DNA of 64,000 nt from contig NZ_CP147838.1 in NCBI RefSeq assembly GCF_037338445.1, forward strand, positions 2,604,001 through 2,668,000. Direction: 5' to 3'. Positions 19,705-28,845 of this stretch are shown here, one piece after another. Source of the stretch: Salinibaculum sp. SYNS191. Lineage in GTDB: Archaea > Halobacteriota > Halobacteria > Halobacteriales > Haloarculaceae. Numbering within the stretch: position 1 is the stretch's first letter; every line of letters starts with the position of its first letter. A program made the position numbers and the translations under genes. A model generated the notes under the pieces. That model made no database searches and was not told the origin of the DNA. It saw nothing but the letters and a program-made list of their open reading frames with translations.

Positions 19705-20745
19705 TCACGGCCGAATGACTGCTCGCCCTTCGATCTCGCCGTCTTCGAGCTTTTCTGCGACCGTATTGATGTCTTCGAGATCGTAGTAGGACGTGTGCAG
19801 GTCGACTTCGCCCTGCTTGACCAGTGCGACGAGTTCCTGCAGTTCCGCGAATCGTCCGACGATATTGCCTACATAGGAAAACTCGCCGTTGACCAGCGAC
19901 TGCGTGGGTTCGTGGATGTGTCCGCCGTACCCGATGATGTGGTGGTCGCCGCCGGCGGCCGTGATGTCCGGTGCGTACTCCGCCGTCACGTCGGCACCGA
20001 CGAAGTCGAGTACCTGCGCTGCGCCCGTTCCGTCAGTGACGCTGTCGATGAACGCTCGGACGTCGTCATTCCCAGGGTTGACAGTGTTGTCGACGCCAAG
20101 GTCGTCAGCCAGTTCGAGCGCAGAATCCTTCAGGTCGATGGCGGTGACCTCTGCCGCACTCATCGCGTCGAGACACTGTACTCCGATATGTCCCAGGCCG
20201 CCGACGCCGATGACGACGGCGTGGTCACCAGGATTCAGCTCGTCGACCGCCTTTTTCACGGCGTGATAGGCGGTGATCCCGGCATCGGCGTGAGGGGCAA
20301 TCTCGGCTGGGTCGACGCCGTCGGGCAGCGGTATCACCGACCGTTCGCTGGTTAACAGGTAGTCGGCGAATCCACCATCAGTCGTCAGTCCGTTGAACGA
20401 CTGGTTCTCGCAGTACATCGTCTCGCCGAGCCGACAGGGTCGACAGGTCCCACATGTCTGGACCGGATGGCAGATGACCTGGTCGCCTTCCGACACGACC
20501 TCAACCTCCCCACCGGTTTCGACGACTCGACCGGCGTTCTCGTGGCCAAGCGTCATCGGCAGGTCCTGGTCCACGTACTCCGTCCACATTCCCTCGATGA
20601 TGTGGTTGTCAGTCTGACACCACCCAGCGCCGATCACCTCAACGAGGACGCCGTCCGAGCGCTCAATCGTCGGCCGATCGATATCTTCGATCGCCAGTCC
20701 CTCGCTCATGTCGTCCGTGTATCCGTGAAGTCGTGCTGCGTGCAT
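19705..20745 (-). CDS. zinc-dependent alcohol dehydrogenase
   Basis: 346 residues from ATG 20745 ('MHAARLHGYTDDMSEGLA'). Catalytic zinc ligands are in 'GAGWCQTDNHI' and 'LGHENAG'; the structural zinc lobe is 'CGTCRPCRLGETMYC'; the NAD-binding motif is 'VIGVGGLGHIGVQCLD'. It oxidises an alcohol to an aldehyde or ketone. The gene diverges from the amidohydrolase gene with 96 bases between starts, so the two probably share a control region. Confidence 0.92.
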   Translation of the reverse strand: MHAARLHGYTDDMSEGLAIEDIDRPTIERSDGVLVEVIGAGWCQTDNHIIEGMWTEYVDQDLPMTLGHENAGRVVETGGEVEVVSEGDQVICHPVQTCGTCRPCRLGETMYCENQSFNGLTTDGGFADYLLTSERSVIPLPDGVDPAEIAPHADAGITAYHAVKKAVDELNPGDHAVVIGVGGLGHIGVQCLDAMSAAEVTAIDLKDSALELADDLGVDNTVNPGNDDVRAFIDSVTDGTGAAQVLDFVGADVTAEYAPDITAAGGDHHIIGYGGHIHEPTQSLVNGEFSYVGNIVGRFAELQELVALVKQGEVDLHTSYYDLEDINTVAEKLEDGEIEGRAVIRP

Positions 20746-20841
20746 GGCACACCTCAAACGATACCGGCGTCCCGCGTAAGAAGTACGCCTATCATCATCG
20801 GTAAAAGCACTATTGTCACGTGCTACCACCCTCCAAGAGCG

Positions 20842-21894
20842 ATGTACACTCACAACGGTGAGGACGTGTTCGTCATCGACGGGCACATCCACCTCTGGGA
20901 CGCGACGAAGGAGAACATCATCCACGAGGGAGGAGAACAGTTCATCCAGTGCTTCTACGACTATCATACTGGGTTCACGCCCGAGGAAGAGCAGTGGGAC
21001 ATGGACACGTATCGGCACTACGGGACCGAGCGGATGGTTCAAGACCTCTTCCGCGACGGCCACGTCGACATGGGAATCTTCCAGCCGACGTACCTGACCG
21101 ACTTCTATGACGAGGGGTTCAATACGACCGACCAGAACGCCGAACTCGCCGAACAGTATCCCGAACGGTTCGTTCTCAACGGGAGTTTCGACCCCCGCGA
21201 CGGCGACGAGGGCATCGAGCATCTCGAGCGCCTCAAAGACGACTACGACATTCAGGGCGTCAAACTCTATACAGCGGAATGGCGTGGTGACTCGAAGGGC
21301 TGGCGGCTCGACAGCGATGAGGCGTTTCGATTTCTCGAGAAGTGTGCCGAACTCGGCATCGAAAACATCCACGCCCACAAGGGGCCGACGATCCGGCCGT
21401 TGAACCGGGATGCATTCGACGTCCGAGACGTCGACGACGCCGCTACCTCGTTCCCGGACCTCAACTTCATCGTGGAACACGTCGGCTTCCCGCGCGTGGA
21501 TGACTTCTGTCACATCGCCACTCAGGAGACCAATGTCTACGGCGGACTCGCCGTCGCAGCACCGTTCGCTCAGAACCGCCCGCGGAAGTTCGCCGAGATG
21601 ATGGGGGAACTCCTGTTTTGGGTCGGCGAGGACAACCTCCTCTTCGGGAGCGATTACGGGATCTGGGAGCCCGACTGGCTCATTCCCGCCGTCATGGACG
21701 CGGAGTTTACCCAGGAGGAACGAGCCGAGTACGGGGTCGAACTCTCACCGGAGGTCAAACGGAAGATCATGGGCGAGAACGCCGCACGCCTCTACGACAT
21801 CGACATCGAAGCAAAGAAAGAACAGTTCCGCGACGACGCGATTAGCCAGGAGTTCGGACTCGGCGATACCTACGAGGAGGCGTCGGCGGACTGA
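20842..21894 (+). CDS. amidohydrolase-2 family metal-dependent hydrolase
   Basis: 350 residues from ATG 20842. Metal-binding motifs: 'VIDGHIHLWD' (HxH), 'IHAHKGP', 'FIVEHVGFPRVDDF' and 'NLLFGSDYGIWEPDW' (Asp). The family includes decarboxylases and hydrolases of the ACMSD type. In bacteria, closely organised amidohydrolase and DUF59 genes accompany soluble di-iron (propane/phenol) monooxygenase operons, where they seem to be needed for enzyme assembly. No monooxygenase subunit is in this window. The DUF59 gene follows after 3 bases, so the two are one operon. Confidence 0.9.
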   Translation: MYTHNGEDVFVIDGHIHLWDATKENIIHEGGEQFIQCFYDYHTGFTPEEEQWDMDTYRHYGTERMVQDLFRDGHVDMGIFQPTYLTDFYDEGFNTTDQNAELAEQYPERFVLNGSFDPRDGDEGIEHLERLKDDYDIQGVKLYTAEWRGDSKGWRLDSDEAFRFLEKCAELGIENIHAHKGPTIRPLNRDAFDVRDVDDAATSFPDLNFIVEHVGFPRVDDFCHIATQETNVYGGLAVAAPFAQNRPRKFAEMMGELLFWVGEDNLLFGSDYGIWEPDWLIPAVMDAEFTQEERAEYGVELSPEVKRKIMGENAARLYDIDIEAKKEQFRDDAISQEFGLGDTYEEASAD

Positions 21895-21897
21895 GCC

Positions 21898-22728
21898 ATG
21901 GAGACAACAGACTCACCGGACGTGGCGGACGGGTCGAAATCGAGGCCGCCGGGAGAGGCCTCGTCGTCGGGCAAGACTGAATCGCCGGTCAATCTCGACG
22001 CCGTCCGCGAGCGCTTGGACCGCGTCCATGATCCCGAACTGGACCGATCCATCATCGAACTCCAGTACATCAAAACGATCGACATCGACGGTAGCACGGT
22101 GACCGTCACGTTCGTCCTCCCCACCGCTTGGTGCTCCCCTGCCTTCGCCTGGATGATGGCGACTGGCATCCGCGACGAAGTCAGTACCCTGCCCGCCGTC
22201 AGCTCAGTTACTGTCCGTCTCTTGGACCACATGCACGGGGACGAAATAACGACCGGCGTCAATCAGGGGCTGTCCTTCGAGTCGGTGTTCGAAGACGCCG
22301 AGGACGGTATCGAGGCCGTCCGGCGGAAGCTCGATCACAAAGCTCGGTTCGCCCGCCAACACGCCGCGATCAAGACACTCCGGCAGGCCGGACTCGACCC
22401 GGACCAGATCGCACCGCTGACGCGGGCCGAGGTTGACCTCGAACATCGTTCCGACCTGGCTGCCGTTCGGGTCCAAGACGGTGCGCTGACGGTCACCGTC
22501 GCCCGGGAGCCGCTGGCCGACTATCTCGCGAAGGCCCGAGAAACGGGACTCGTGACAGACGAAACCGACCGTCTGTTCGCCGACCGCGAGGGTGACCCAC
22601 TCGACCCAGAGCCCGAGGCGTTCGAGTCTACCCTCCGGGACGCCCGGCTCGCGAGGGCGAACATCGAGGGACAGGCAACGATTTGTGAATCGCTCCACGA
22701 ATCCCGGAACGGGGTCGGCTTCGACTGA
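21898..22728 (+). CDS. DUF59/MIP18-type iron-sulfur assembly protein
   Basis: 276 residues, start ATG 21898, three bases after the amidohydrolase stop. The DUF59 domain covers about residues 30-115: 'VRERLDRVHDPELDRSIIEL', 'VTVTFVLPTAWCSPAFAWMM' with the conserved Cys, and 'VRLLDHMHGDEITTGVNQG'. The remaining 160 residues are helical and specific to this type. Such proteins mature iron-sulfur or di-iron enzymes; here the client may be an enzyme encoded elsewhere in the same pathway as the amidohydrolase. Confidence 0.87.
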   Translation: METTDSPDVADGSKSRPPGEASSSGKTESPVNLDAVRERLDRVHDPELDRSIIELQYIKTIDIDGSTVTVTFVLPTAWCSPAFAWMMATGIRDEVSTLPAVSSVTVRLLDHMHGDEITTGVNQGLSFESVFEDAEDGIEAVRRKLDHKARFARQHAAIKTLRQAGLDPDQIAPLTRAEVDLEHRSDLAAVRVQDGALTVTVAREPLADYLAKARETGLVTDETDRLFADREGDPLDPEPEAFESTLRDARLARANIEGQATICESLHESRNGVGFD

Positions 22729-22872
22729 TCGACTCCCGGAGCAAATATCAACCGATTAGTCACTATCTCGAGGACAGTGGAATAGACGCCATGGATCCCA
22801 CACAGACGCTCACTATCCACTCATTATGTCTCGAAGGATTCTGAATCTGGGCCAACTCCCCAGCGTATTGTT

Positions 22873-23178
22873 TTATAATTCAAGTTCACTCGCTGAGTCG
22901 ACCTCGAACCGAAGTACTTCGGGCTCTCCTGCGAGTAAATCAGGAAGCGCCTCCTCGAACACTTCGAAGTGGTTGGTTTGAGAATGGGCCTCGAATGCGG
23001 CATTGTCTTCGTACTGTTCGAAGAATCGAACTGTGTCTGGGTCCGAAATATCTGTCGCGGCACGGTAGTCGATTATCCCGTCTTCTGCCTGTGACTGTTC
23101 GACAACGTCCTCGATTAGGTCGAGCGCTTCGTCACGTTTCGATGGGTCAAGCGGGAAGGTTGCGTGTAAGACAATCAT
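22873..23178 (-). CDS. ABM-fold (quinol) monooxygenase-like protein
   Basis: The ATG at 23178 ('MIVLHATFPLDPSKRDEALD') gives 101 residues with the ferredoxin-like ABM fold: 'QAEDGIIDYRAATDISDPDT', 'VRFFEQYEDNAAFEAHSQTN' with its His, and 'LPDLLAGEPEVLRFEV'. Members oxidise quinols or remove reactive aldehydes; the substrate is not evident. It converges on the DUF59 gene, so it is a separate transcript. Confidence 0.85.
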   Translation of the reverse strand: MIVLHATFPLDPSKRDEALDLIEDVVEQSQAEDGIIDYRAATDISDPDTVRFFEQYEDNAAFEAHSQTNHFEVFEEALPDLLAGEPEVLRFEVDSASELEL

Positions 23179-23428
23179 CGCAGGTAGGAGTCGACGCGGA
23201 TTCAAAATAAACCTCTGCCGTGCTGCCGCGTGACGTACCAGAACGGGCCAGGTCCAAAAGCGAGCCAGCCAGAGGCCATCCGGAGAGCGGTCCCATTACC
23301 GCGTTCACAACGATACAACTCCGGCAGTGGGCCTCAACAGCCGAGTGAGTGCAGACCAGTCCGCCTGTGTAGTGCACTCACATATCCGGTAGTCTGTTAA
23401 GATAGTCGTAGTCGTTAGCTTGGTAGTA

Positions 23429-23689
23429 ATGCCAGACCAGCCGTCTCTCTCAACTCAGACAGCAAATCCTGACCTCCAAAAGCTTCCGCCAAGTGCAAAA
23501 TTGGTAGCCAAGCTCCTCGAATACGAGGGCAATAGTACGCCTTCAGAACTCGCTGATCTGACGCTCCTCCCACCGCGGACCGTTCGCCATGCACTGACGC
23601 TACTCCAAGAACAGGAACTCGTCTCGTCAGAAATCTCGTTTATGGACGCCAGACAGCGCATCTATACTCTTGAAGTGGAGAGAGATTGA
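23429..23689 (+). CDS. small MarR-like winged-helix regulator
   Basis: 86 residues from ATG 23429. The DNA-binding region is 'PSAKLVAKLLEYEGNSTPSE' then 'LADLTLLPPRTVRHALTLLQ' and the wing 'SSEISFMDARQRIYTLEV'. This is a common haloarchaeal single-domain regulator with no sensor region. It diverges from the ABM gene; targets unknown. Confidence 0.85.
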   Translation: MPDQPSLSTQTANPDLQKLPPSAKLVAKLLEYEGNSTPSELADLTLLPPRTVRHALTLLQEQELVSSEISFMDARQRIYTLEVERD

Positions 23690-23817
23690 AACACTGAGGC
23701 TGCTGTTGTCGATAACGCGTTAGATCATGAAGCAGGGGCGACAACTGGGAATGGCGGCGCGATGATTCCCCACTCGATAGCGCTCATCTCGACCACTGAA
23801 TAGTGTACTGAGGGCTG

Positions 23818-24957
23818 TTACGTGCTATTTGGTATTTCAACGATCGAGAACTGATCCGATGCGACCCCGACGTCGAAGCGGCCCTTGCTCTGTTCGGAGA
23901 TTTCGACCTCGTAGCTGTAGGCACCAGGGTCGAGGGATTCGGTCTCGAGCGTGCCTCGCCAGCCCGGGTTGTCGCCGCCGGATCCGATGACCCATACGAG
24001 CGACACCTCTTCGAACGCGTCATCGGGAGAGACAACCGTCACCGAGTCGAGGCCGCTGCTAAGATCGCTACTCTCGTCGTCGACTTGCTGTCCGGTTGCA
24101 GGATTGACGAGCCCGGTATTGCCGACCATGTTACCCGAGGTACTGTCGTAGATTCCGATAACAAAGGAGACATCCATCTCAGCAGTGAATTCCCGTTCGG
24201 GAATACACGGAGACACGAAGCCATTCGTGTAGGCGGGCAGATCATCTGGACTCCCGCTCCACCGCGTCTCCGTGTCGACGACGTAGTTCGTCGGATCGTC
24301 GAATTCGACAATCTCGATTGCGTCTGAGACGACGCCAACGTGCTGGATATCTGCAGTCCCATTGCCCAGCTCAACCGTGAACGGCATCGTCCCAGGGTCG
24401 GCATCCTCGGGAATCTGCCAGCTCCCAACCCAGTCGTCACCATCGGCACGACTGGCCCATGTGTATTCGTCAGTCCACTGGAGCGGGACGGTTTCGCCCT
24501 CGTCGCCGAGGGTGACCCGTGCGTCGCCAACCTGATCGGGGCCCAGACGCGTGCCGGTTTCGGGGTCGTAGATACCGACCACGAAAACCGCCTGCATGCC
24601 AGGCACATAGTGATTCGTCGCCGCGCACGACGAGAGAAACGAGATCGAGCCTGGAACACCGCCGCCGGCGACAGTCTCGGTCGTAACGACGAGATTCTCG
24701 GGCTGAGCAATTGGGGTTGCTGTGTCGGTTGCCGTCGTGGTTTCAGTCGCGGTTGTGGTTTCGGTTGCTGTGTCTGTCGGCGCAGCGGTGTCGGTCCCGT
24801 CACCACCGTCACCGGGACATCCAGCGAGGACAGTCGCCCACGCGGCAGTCCCAGAGGCGAGCAACCGCCGCCGTGTCGGCCCTTCTTCATCAGTATTCTC
24901 TGCCGGGTCCCGCTGGTCGCTTGGAACCGAATCACTCGCTTGATCGTCGCTCTTCAT
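23818..24957 (-). CDS. Tat lipoprotein with two repeat-like halves
   Basis: The ATG at 24957 ('MKSDDQASDSVPSD') gives 379 residues. A twin-arginine signal follows an acidic N-terminal extension ('TRRRLLASGTAAWATVLAGC', lipobox LAGC), then a Thr-rich linker. The mature part holds two beta domains that echo each other: 'AVFVVGIYDPETGTRLGP' near residue 145 and 'VSFVIGIYDSTSGNMVGN' near residue 270, each preceded by a Cys. No enzyme motif is seen. It is probably a surface-anchored protein of unknown function. Confidence 0.8.
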   Translation of the reverse strand: MKSDDQASDSVPSDQRDPAENTDEEGPTRRRLLASGTAAWATVLAGCPGDGGDGTDTAAPTDTATETTTATETTTATDTATPIAQPENLVVTTETVAGGGVPGSISFLSSCAATNHYVPGMQAVFVVGIYDPETGTRLGPDQVGDARVTLGDEGETVPLQWTDEYTWASRADGDDWVGSWQIPEDADPGTMPFTVELGNGTADIQHVGVVSDAIEIVEFDDPTNYVVDTETRWSGSPDDLPAYTNGFVSPCIPEREFTAEMDVSFVIGIYDSTSGNMVGNTGLVNPATGQQVDDESSDLSSGLDSVTVVSPDDAFEEVSLVWVIGSGGDNPGWRGTLETESLDPGAYSYEVEISEQSKGRFDVGVASDQFSIVEIPNST

Positions 24958-25063
24958 ATGCTGACCAAGAAACCAGAGCGAGTTAATAAAAACATATGGC
25001 GGTTGTGTGCTGGTTCTCACGACGATTCTGCTGAATCACACGCGACTCCCGGTCGAAGGGATT

Positions 25064-26137
25064 TCACGTGAGACAAATTTCGAATCGAACACCCCCAGAC
25101 TCGGAGTCACAGACGCCGATTGACCAGCCGTGTGCGTCCACGATCTCGGCGACGATAGCGAGTCCGAAGCCCGTTCCATCCCTCGTTGTCGTATGACCCC
25201 AGTCAAACACGTTCTCCTGCTCGTCAACTGGAATCCCGTCCCCGTCATCTTCGATATAGAACCCCTCGTTTTGTTCCGTGTCGAACGCACCAACACGTAC
25301 GGTCACTGACTGCCCACCGTGCGTCGACGCGTTTTCGAAGAGGTTCGCGAAGAGTTCGTGCAGGCGGTCCCGGTCCGCGCGTATGCTCGTCGACGACTCG
25401 ATATCAAGTGTCGCTGGTTCGAGGTTACATTCGAGCCAGACCTTTCGTGCTAAGGTCTCCAACTCGATCGTCGTTCGATCCCCGACAAGGTTCCCCTCTC
25501 GGGTGAGCATCAAGAGATCCGACAACATCTCATCCATCCGCTCTGCGGCGTCCTCAATAGCTTCGAAATGTTCGCGATTACCGGTCTCACGTGCGAGCGT
25601 CGCATGGCCAGTAATAACCGACAGTGGGTTTTTGAGGTCGTGTGAGACGATGCTGGCGAATTGGTCCAACCGTTCGATCTTCTCCTGGAGTTCCCGTCGG
25701 TGCTCGACGCGGTCAGAGATGTCCCGGAGCATGGCAACCATCTGCGACGGCTTGGTTTCGTCATCGGAGAGGTCCAGGGCTGCGCCTGATATCTCTGTCG
25801 GAATTACCGACCCAGTCTTCGTCAGACACGTCAATTCGTCGGTGAACCCCGTGCCCTCTTCGGTGACCTGTGATATGAACTCGTCTCGGATTCGATCGAT
25901 ATCATCCGGATGAATCTCTTCGGGATGCATCGCCAAGAGTTCACTTCGGGAGTATCCCAACAATTGACACGCCTTCGGATTGACGTCGACGAACTCCTCA
26001 CCTTCGAGATCGACAATCATGACGGCGTCATTGTTATGCTCGAAGATCTTCCGGTAGCGTTCTTCGACAGAGGACACCTGCTCTTCTCTCTCTGACTCAG
26101 GAGGTGTCCCGCGTTCTCTCTCAGGCTCATTCGGCAT
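25064..26137 (-). CDS. PAS-domain histidine kinase
   Basis: 357 residues, soluble. PAS at about residues 25-145 ('IFEHNNDAVMIVDLEGEEFV'), H-box 'ASIVSHDLKNPLSVITGHAT' at about 165, N-box 'LFENASTHGG', G1 'EDDGDGIPVDE' and G2 'DGTGFGLAIVAEI'. All motifs needed for activity are present. No membrane helix, so it senses an internal signal. The PAS wording is close to that of the kinase at 8527-9945, so the two may be paralogues. No receiver gene is adjacent. Confidence 0.93.
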   Translation of the reverse strand: MPNEPERERGTPPESEREEQVSSVEERYRKIFEHNNDAVMIVDLEGEEFVDVNPKACQLLGYSRSELLAMHPEEIHPDDIDRIRDEFISQVTEEGTGFTDELTCLTKTGSVIPTEISGAALDLSDDETKPSQMVAMLRDISDRVEHRRELQEKIERLDQFASIVSHDLKNPLSVITGHATLARETGNREHFEAIEDAAERMDEMLSDLLMLTREGNLVGDRTTIELETLARKVWLECNLEPATLDIESSTSIRADRDRLHELFANLFENASTHGGQSVTVRVGAFDTEQNEGFYIEDDGDGIPVDEQENVFDWGHTTTRDGTGFGLAIVAEIVDAHGWSIGVCDSESGGVRFEICLT

Positions 26138-26208
26138 GGGTTGGCTTTCCTCACTTTGTTTCGACGGGACCCCGAGAACCGGTTCCCATCGGCTGAAGAG
26201 GATGGCGC

Positions 26209-26565
26209 TTAGAACGTGATGATCTCGTAGTCGTCTTCGACCAGCGAGCGGATGCTCGGGTGCCCATCGTGGTCATCGAGTGTTACTACTCCCGCATCGG
26301 CAACGGCATCTTCGACGCCGAATGCACCGGAACAAAAGTCACAGACAGAGGCGTCGTCGCGAACAGTCTGATACAATTCGTGGTAGTCACTGTCTTCATC
26401 TTCGAGTTTGGGGATCCACTGTGTCCCAGCCCCGTCGAAGATGAGTTCAACTTCGTCGCCGTCGGTTTCGGCGAATTCCTTGGCGGTTTCGAGGCCGTTC
26501 ACGAGTCGACCGACGTTGGCGTGTCCGTCAGTTCCTGCAACGATGATGACTGCTGCTTTCGACAT
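26209..26565 (-). CDS. DsrE-family protein
   Basis: The ATG at 26565 ('MSKAAVIIVAGTDGHANVGR') gives 118 residues with the DsrE/F Rossmann-like fold: 'VELIFDGAGTQWIPKLED' and 'ASVCDFCSGAFGVEDAVADA' with a CxxC pair. DsrE-like proteins take part in sulfur transfer or bind small ligands; which applies here is unknown. The Cys pair is in the position used for sulfur relay. Confidence 0.85.
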   Translation of the reverse strand: MSKAAVIIVAGTDGHANVGRLVNGLETAKEFAETDGDEVELIFDGAGTQWIPKLEDEDSDYHELYQTVRDDASVCDFCSGAFGVEDAVADAGVVTLDDHDGHPSIRSLVEDDYEIITF

Positions 26566-26819
26566 TGCATCCTCTCCTATTGCCCGGACTGATATATGCC
26601 GGCTGTCGCCGTGTAACCTCGAAGCGTACCCGGGCAAGGTTTATATAGTGGGTGTGGGTGGTCGTTTCACAAAAGAGGTGGTTTCTGGTTCGTTGAAAGT
26701 GAATTATCCGTCCAGTGACCGTGCGCTTCTTGGAATTCGCGAATCTCCGTTCTTTGCAGTAACACGTCCAACCAGTGACCCAACTCCGCTACTCCGTGGG
26801 ACGACTTGGTGGAGAGCGC

Positions 26820-26936
26820 TCACTCACTGCGACAGGTCTTGCAGCGCTTAGAACCTGGAAAGACAGGATCTCGACACACGGTACACTGGTCGAGACGCCG
26901 GCGACTCCGGAAGAGTTTCTTGAGGTAGGAAAACAC
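26820..26936 (-). CDS. 38-residue zinc-ribbon microprotein
   Basis: A GTG start at 26936 and TGA at 26820-26822 enclose 38 residues: a basic helix 'YLKKLFRSRRRLDQ' and two Cys pairs, 'CTVC' and 'CKTC', around 'PVFPGSKR'. A close paralogue lies at 53952-54068; the two agree at most positions including the 'SRRRLDQC' and 'FPGSKRC.TCRSE' stretches. Conservation in two distant loci argues that it is a real gene. A nucleic-acid-binding role would fit the basic residues. Confidence 0.65.
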   Translation of the reverse strand: MFSYLKKLFRSRRRLDQCTVCRDPVFPGSKRCKTCRSE

Positions 26937-27116
26937 GATCTGTCCTACGGGCCTGAGGCAGGTAAGTGTCTTGCTGTGGTGAGTGGGCAGGAGGAGTGAA
27001 GAACGGCCACGAGAACCGTGCTACGACACTCTGTTTGGATCGGATACTACTACTCGCGGTCGAGAGTCTATTTCTCTGTGCCAGGCCGGGTGCAGAAGCG
27101 GGTGTGGTGTGTCCAG

Positions 27117-28544
27117 TCAGTGGGAGTGACCGCTGCCTCTGCGACTGAATTGTCCCGAGAAGCCGCGCTGGACGACCTCCGACAGAGCGGGGTGGATGTG
27201 TACCGATTCGCGAATATCCTGAACGGTACCGGAGCCAGCTTTCATTGTGACGACGACCTCTTGGATGAGGTCTGATGCCTCCGGTCCGATAATGTGACAT
27301 CCGAGGATCTCTCCGTCGAGATCGATAAGCGCTTTCAGGAATCCGTCTGCCTTCATCGCGCTCCCGCGTGCAGTCTGGTCGTACCGGTACGTCCGGGTCG
27401 CATACTCACGGTCGCCATCCCTGAGCTCCTGCTCACGAGCGCCGACGCCAGCCACCTCTGGAGACGCGAACACCGCGAATGGCATCGCGGTGTAATCCAC
27501 TCCCTGGAGTTCATCGCCGAAAAGGTTCCGGGCGACAGCCTGTGCTTCGTGATTTGCACTGTGCTTCAGCAGGTACTCACCAACGATATCACCAAGTGCC
27601 CACACCCCGTCGGCGGTTGTCCTGAGATACTCGTCGGTCTTGACGAAGCCTTGCTCGTCTGTTTCGACACCTGCTGCATCGACATTGAGTAGATCCGTAT
27701 TCGGCCTTCGTCCCGCAGCAACCAGCAGTTCGTCACCGGTCACAGTCACGGAACCCTCGCCGGTGACGCCGCCGTCGGGGCCGTACTCGTAGGGTTGGGC
27801 TTCGACAGTCACCGTTCCATCGGTTTCCGACACCTCGGTAGCCGCGTGGCCTGTGTGGATTATAAATCGCTCAGCATATCGCTCAGTAAACGCCTCTGCT
27901 ACCTCCTCGTCGGCTTCCGGCAACAGATTCGGACGGCGTCCGATGATCGTCACGTCGCTCCCGAACGTTCCAAAGAAGTGGCCGAGTTCCGCGGCAATGT
28001 ATCCACCACCGACGATTACGAGGTCGTCGGGTGGCGTCTCGAGCTGGAGAGCCTCAGTGCTCGTCAAGTACTCGACGCTGTCGATGCCGTCGATATCTGG
28101 AATTGCAGGGCGAGTTCCGGCAGCGATGAGGACCGTTTCAGCTTTGATTATGGAACCTTCGTCTTCGCCGCTTACAATCTTGACAGTCCGCTCGTCAATG
28201 AACCGGCCTTCGCCCTCGTAGAGGTCGTGTCGGGGAGACGAACGCAGCCCCTCCCGAATCGATTCAGAATCAGCGTTGACCTCCTCGTTGACTTCACCGA
28301 CGATCTCGGAAAACTCGATTTCGGTAACCTCAGCGTCGATATGGAACTCACTGGCGCGTTCGACTGTTTCCAGTACATCGGCGTGGTAGAGTAACATCTT
28401 CGAGGGGATGCACCCACGGTTGAGACACGTCCCTCCAAGCGGGCCCTTTTCGACCACCGCAACAGACAGTCCCTGGTTTGCGGCTGCGTTTGCTACGTCT
28501 AATCCTGACCCGGAGCCGATGACCAGAAATTCAACTTCGTCCAT
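27117..28544 (-). CDS. FAD-dependent pyridine nucleotide-disulfide oxidoreductase
   Basis: 475 residues, dihydrolipoamide dehydrogenase / mycothione reductase type. FAD motif 'EFLVIGSGSGLDVANAAAN', redox pair 'GGTCLNRGCIPSKMLLYHA', NAD motif 'DLVIVGGGYIAAELGHFFG', second FAD motif 'GVWALGDIVG' and the C-terminal catalytic His in 'HIHPALSEVV'. It would reduce a disulfide using NAD(P)H; bis-gamma-glutamylcysteine or lipoamide are candidates. No dehydrogenase-complex genes are nearby, so lipoamide is less likely. Confidence 0.92.
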   Translation of the reverse strand: MDEVEFLVIGSGSGLDVANAAANQGLSVAVVEKGPLGGTCLNRGCIPSKMLLYHADVLETVERASEFHIDAEVTEIEFSEIVGEVNEEVNADSESIREGLRSSPRHDLYEGEGRFIDERTVKIVSGEDEGSIIKAETVLIAAGTRPAIPDIDGIDSVEYLTSTEALQLETPPDDLVIVGGGYIAAELGHFFGTFGSDVTIIGRRPNLLPEADEEVAEAFTERYAERFIIHTGHAATEVSETDGTVTVEAQPYEYGPDGGVTGEGSVTVTGDELLVAAGRRPNTDLLNVDAAGVETDEQGFVKTDEYLRTTADGVWALGDIVGEYLLKHSANHEAQAVARNLFGDELQGVDYTAMPFAVFASPEVAGVGAREQELRDGDREYATRTYRYDQTARGSAMKADGFLKALIDLDGEILGCHIIGPEASDLIQEVVVTMKAGSGTVQDIRESVHIHPALSEVVQRGFSGQFSRRGSGHSH

Positions 28545-28685
28545 GTTCCATAGGTCGGGAGGAGATGATAAGAATCACCCGCGGACGTTCAACCTGGTCA
28601 CACCTTCACTGTGGAATCGAGGATGCTGTATCGATGTGGAGTTTTTATATCGAGTTCTGATTCAGACTCACTCGAGAATACAACG

Positions 28686-28845
28686 CTATGGCTCGCCCGG
28701 GTCGACGACAGCGTCACAGGACGGACATTCCGCAAAGACGCCGATTGAGTCATCTGAACGGCGGTAGGTGATGAGTTCGTCACGCTCGTGAATATCCCCC
28801 CCCGCAATTTGGACAGATACCAAGGCGCCCGTCATCGCTTGTCAT
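28686..28845 (-). pseudogene. zinc-ribbon microgene shifted at a G8 run
   Basis: From ATG 28845 the frame reads 'MTSDDGRLGICPNCGG', reaches a run of eight G's (C's on the + strand, 28796-28803) and stops after 'YSRA'. With seven G's it would continue 'DIHERDELITYRRSDDSIG' and 'VFAECPSCDAVVDPGEP' to TAG 28686. The product matches the microprotein at 1399-1551. The homopolymer makes a sequencing or phase-variation indel plausible. Confidence 0.7.

Noticed and set aside
20746-21513. An open extension of the alcohol dehydrogenase frame through the amidohydrolase gene.
   Set aside because: The zinc dehydrogenase family starts at ATG 20745, and the extension is antisense of the amidohydrolase with no domain of its own.
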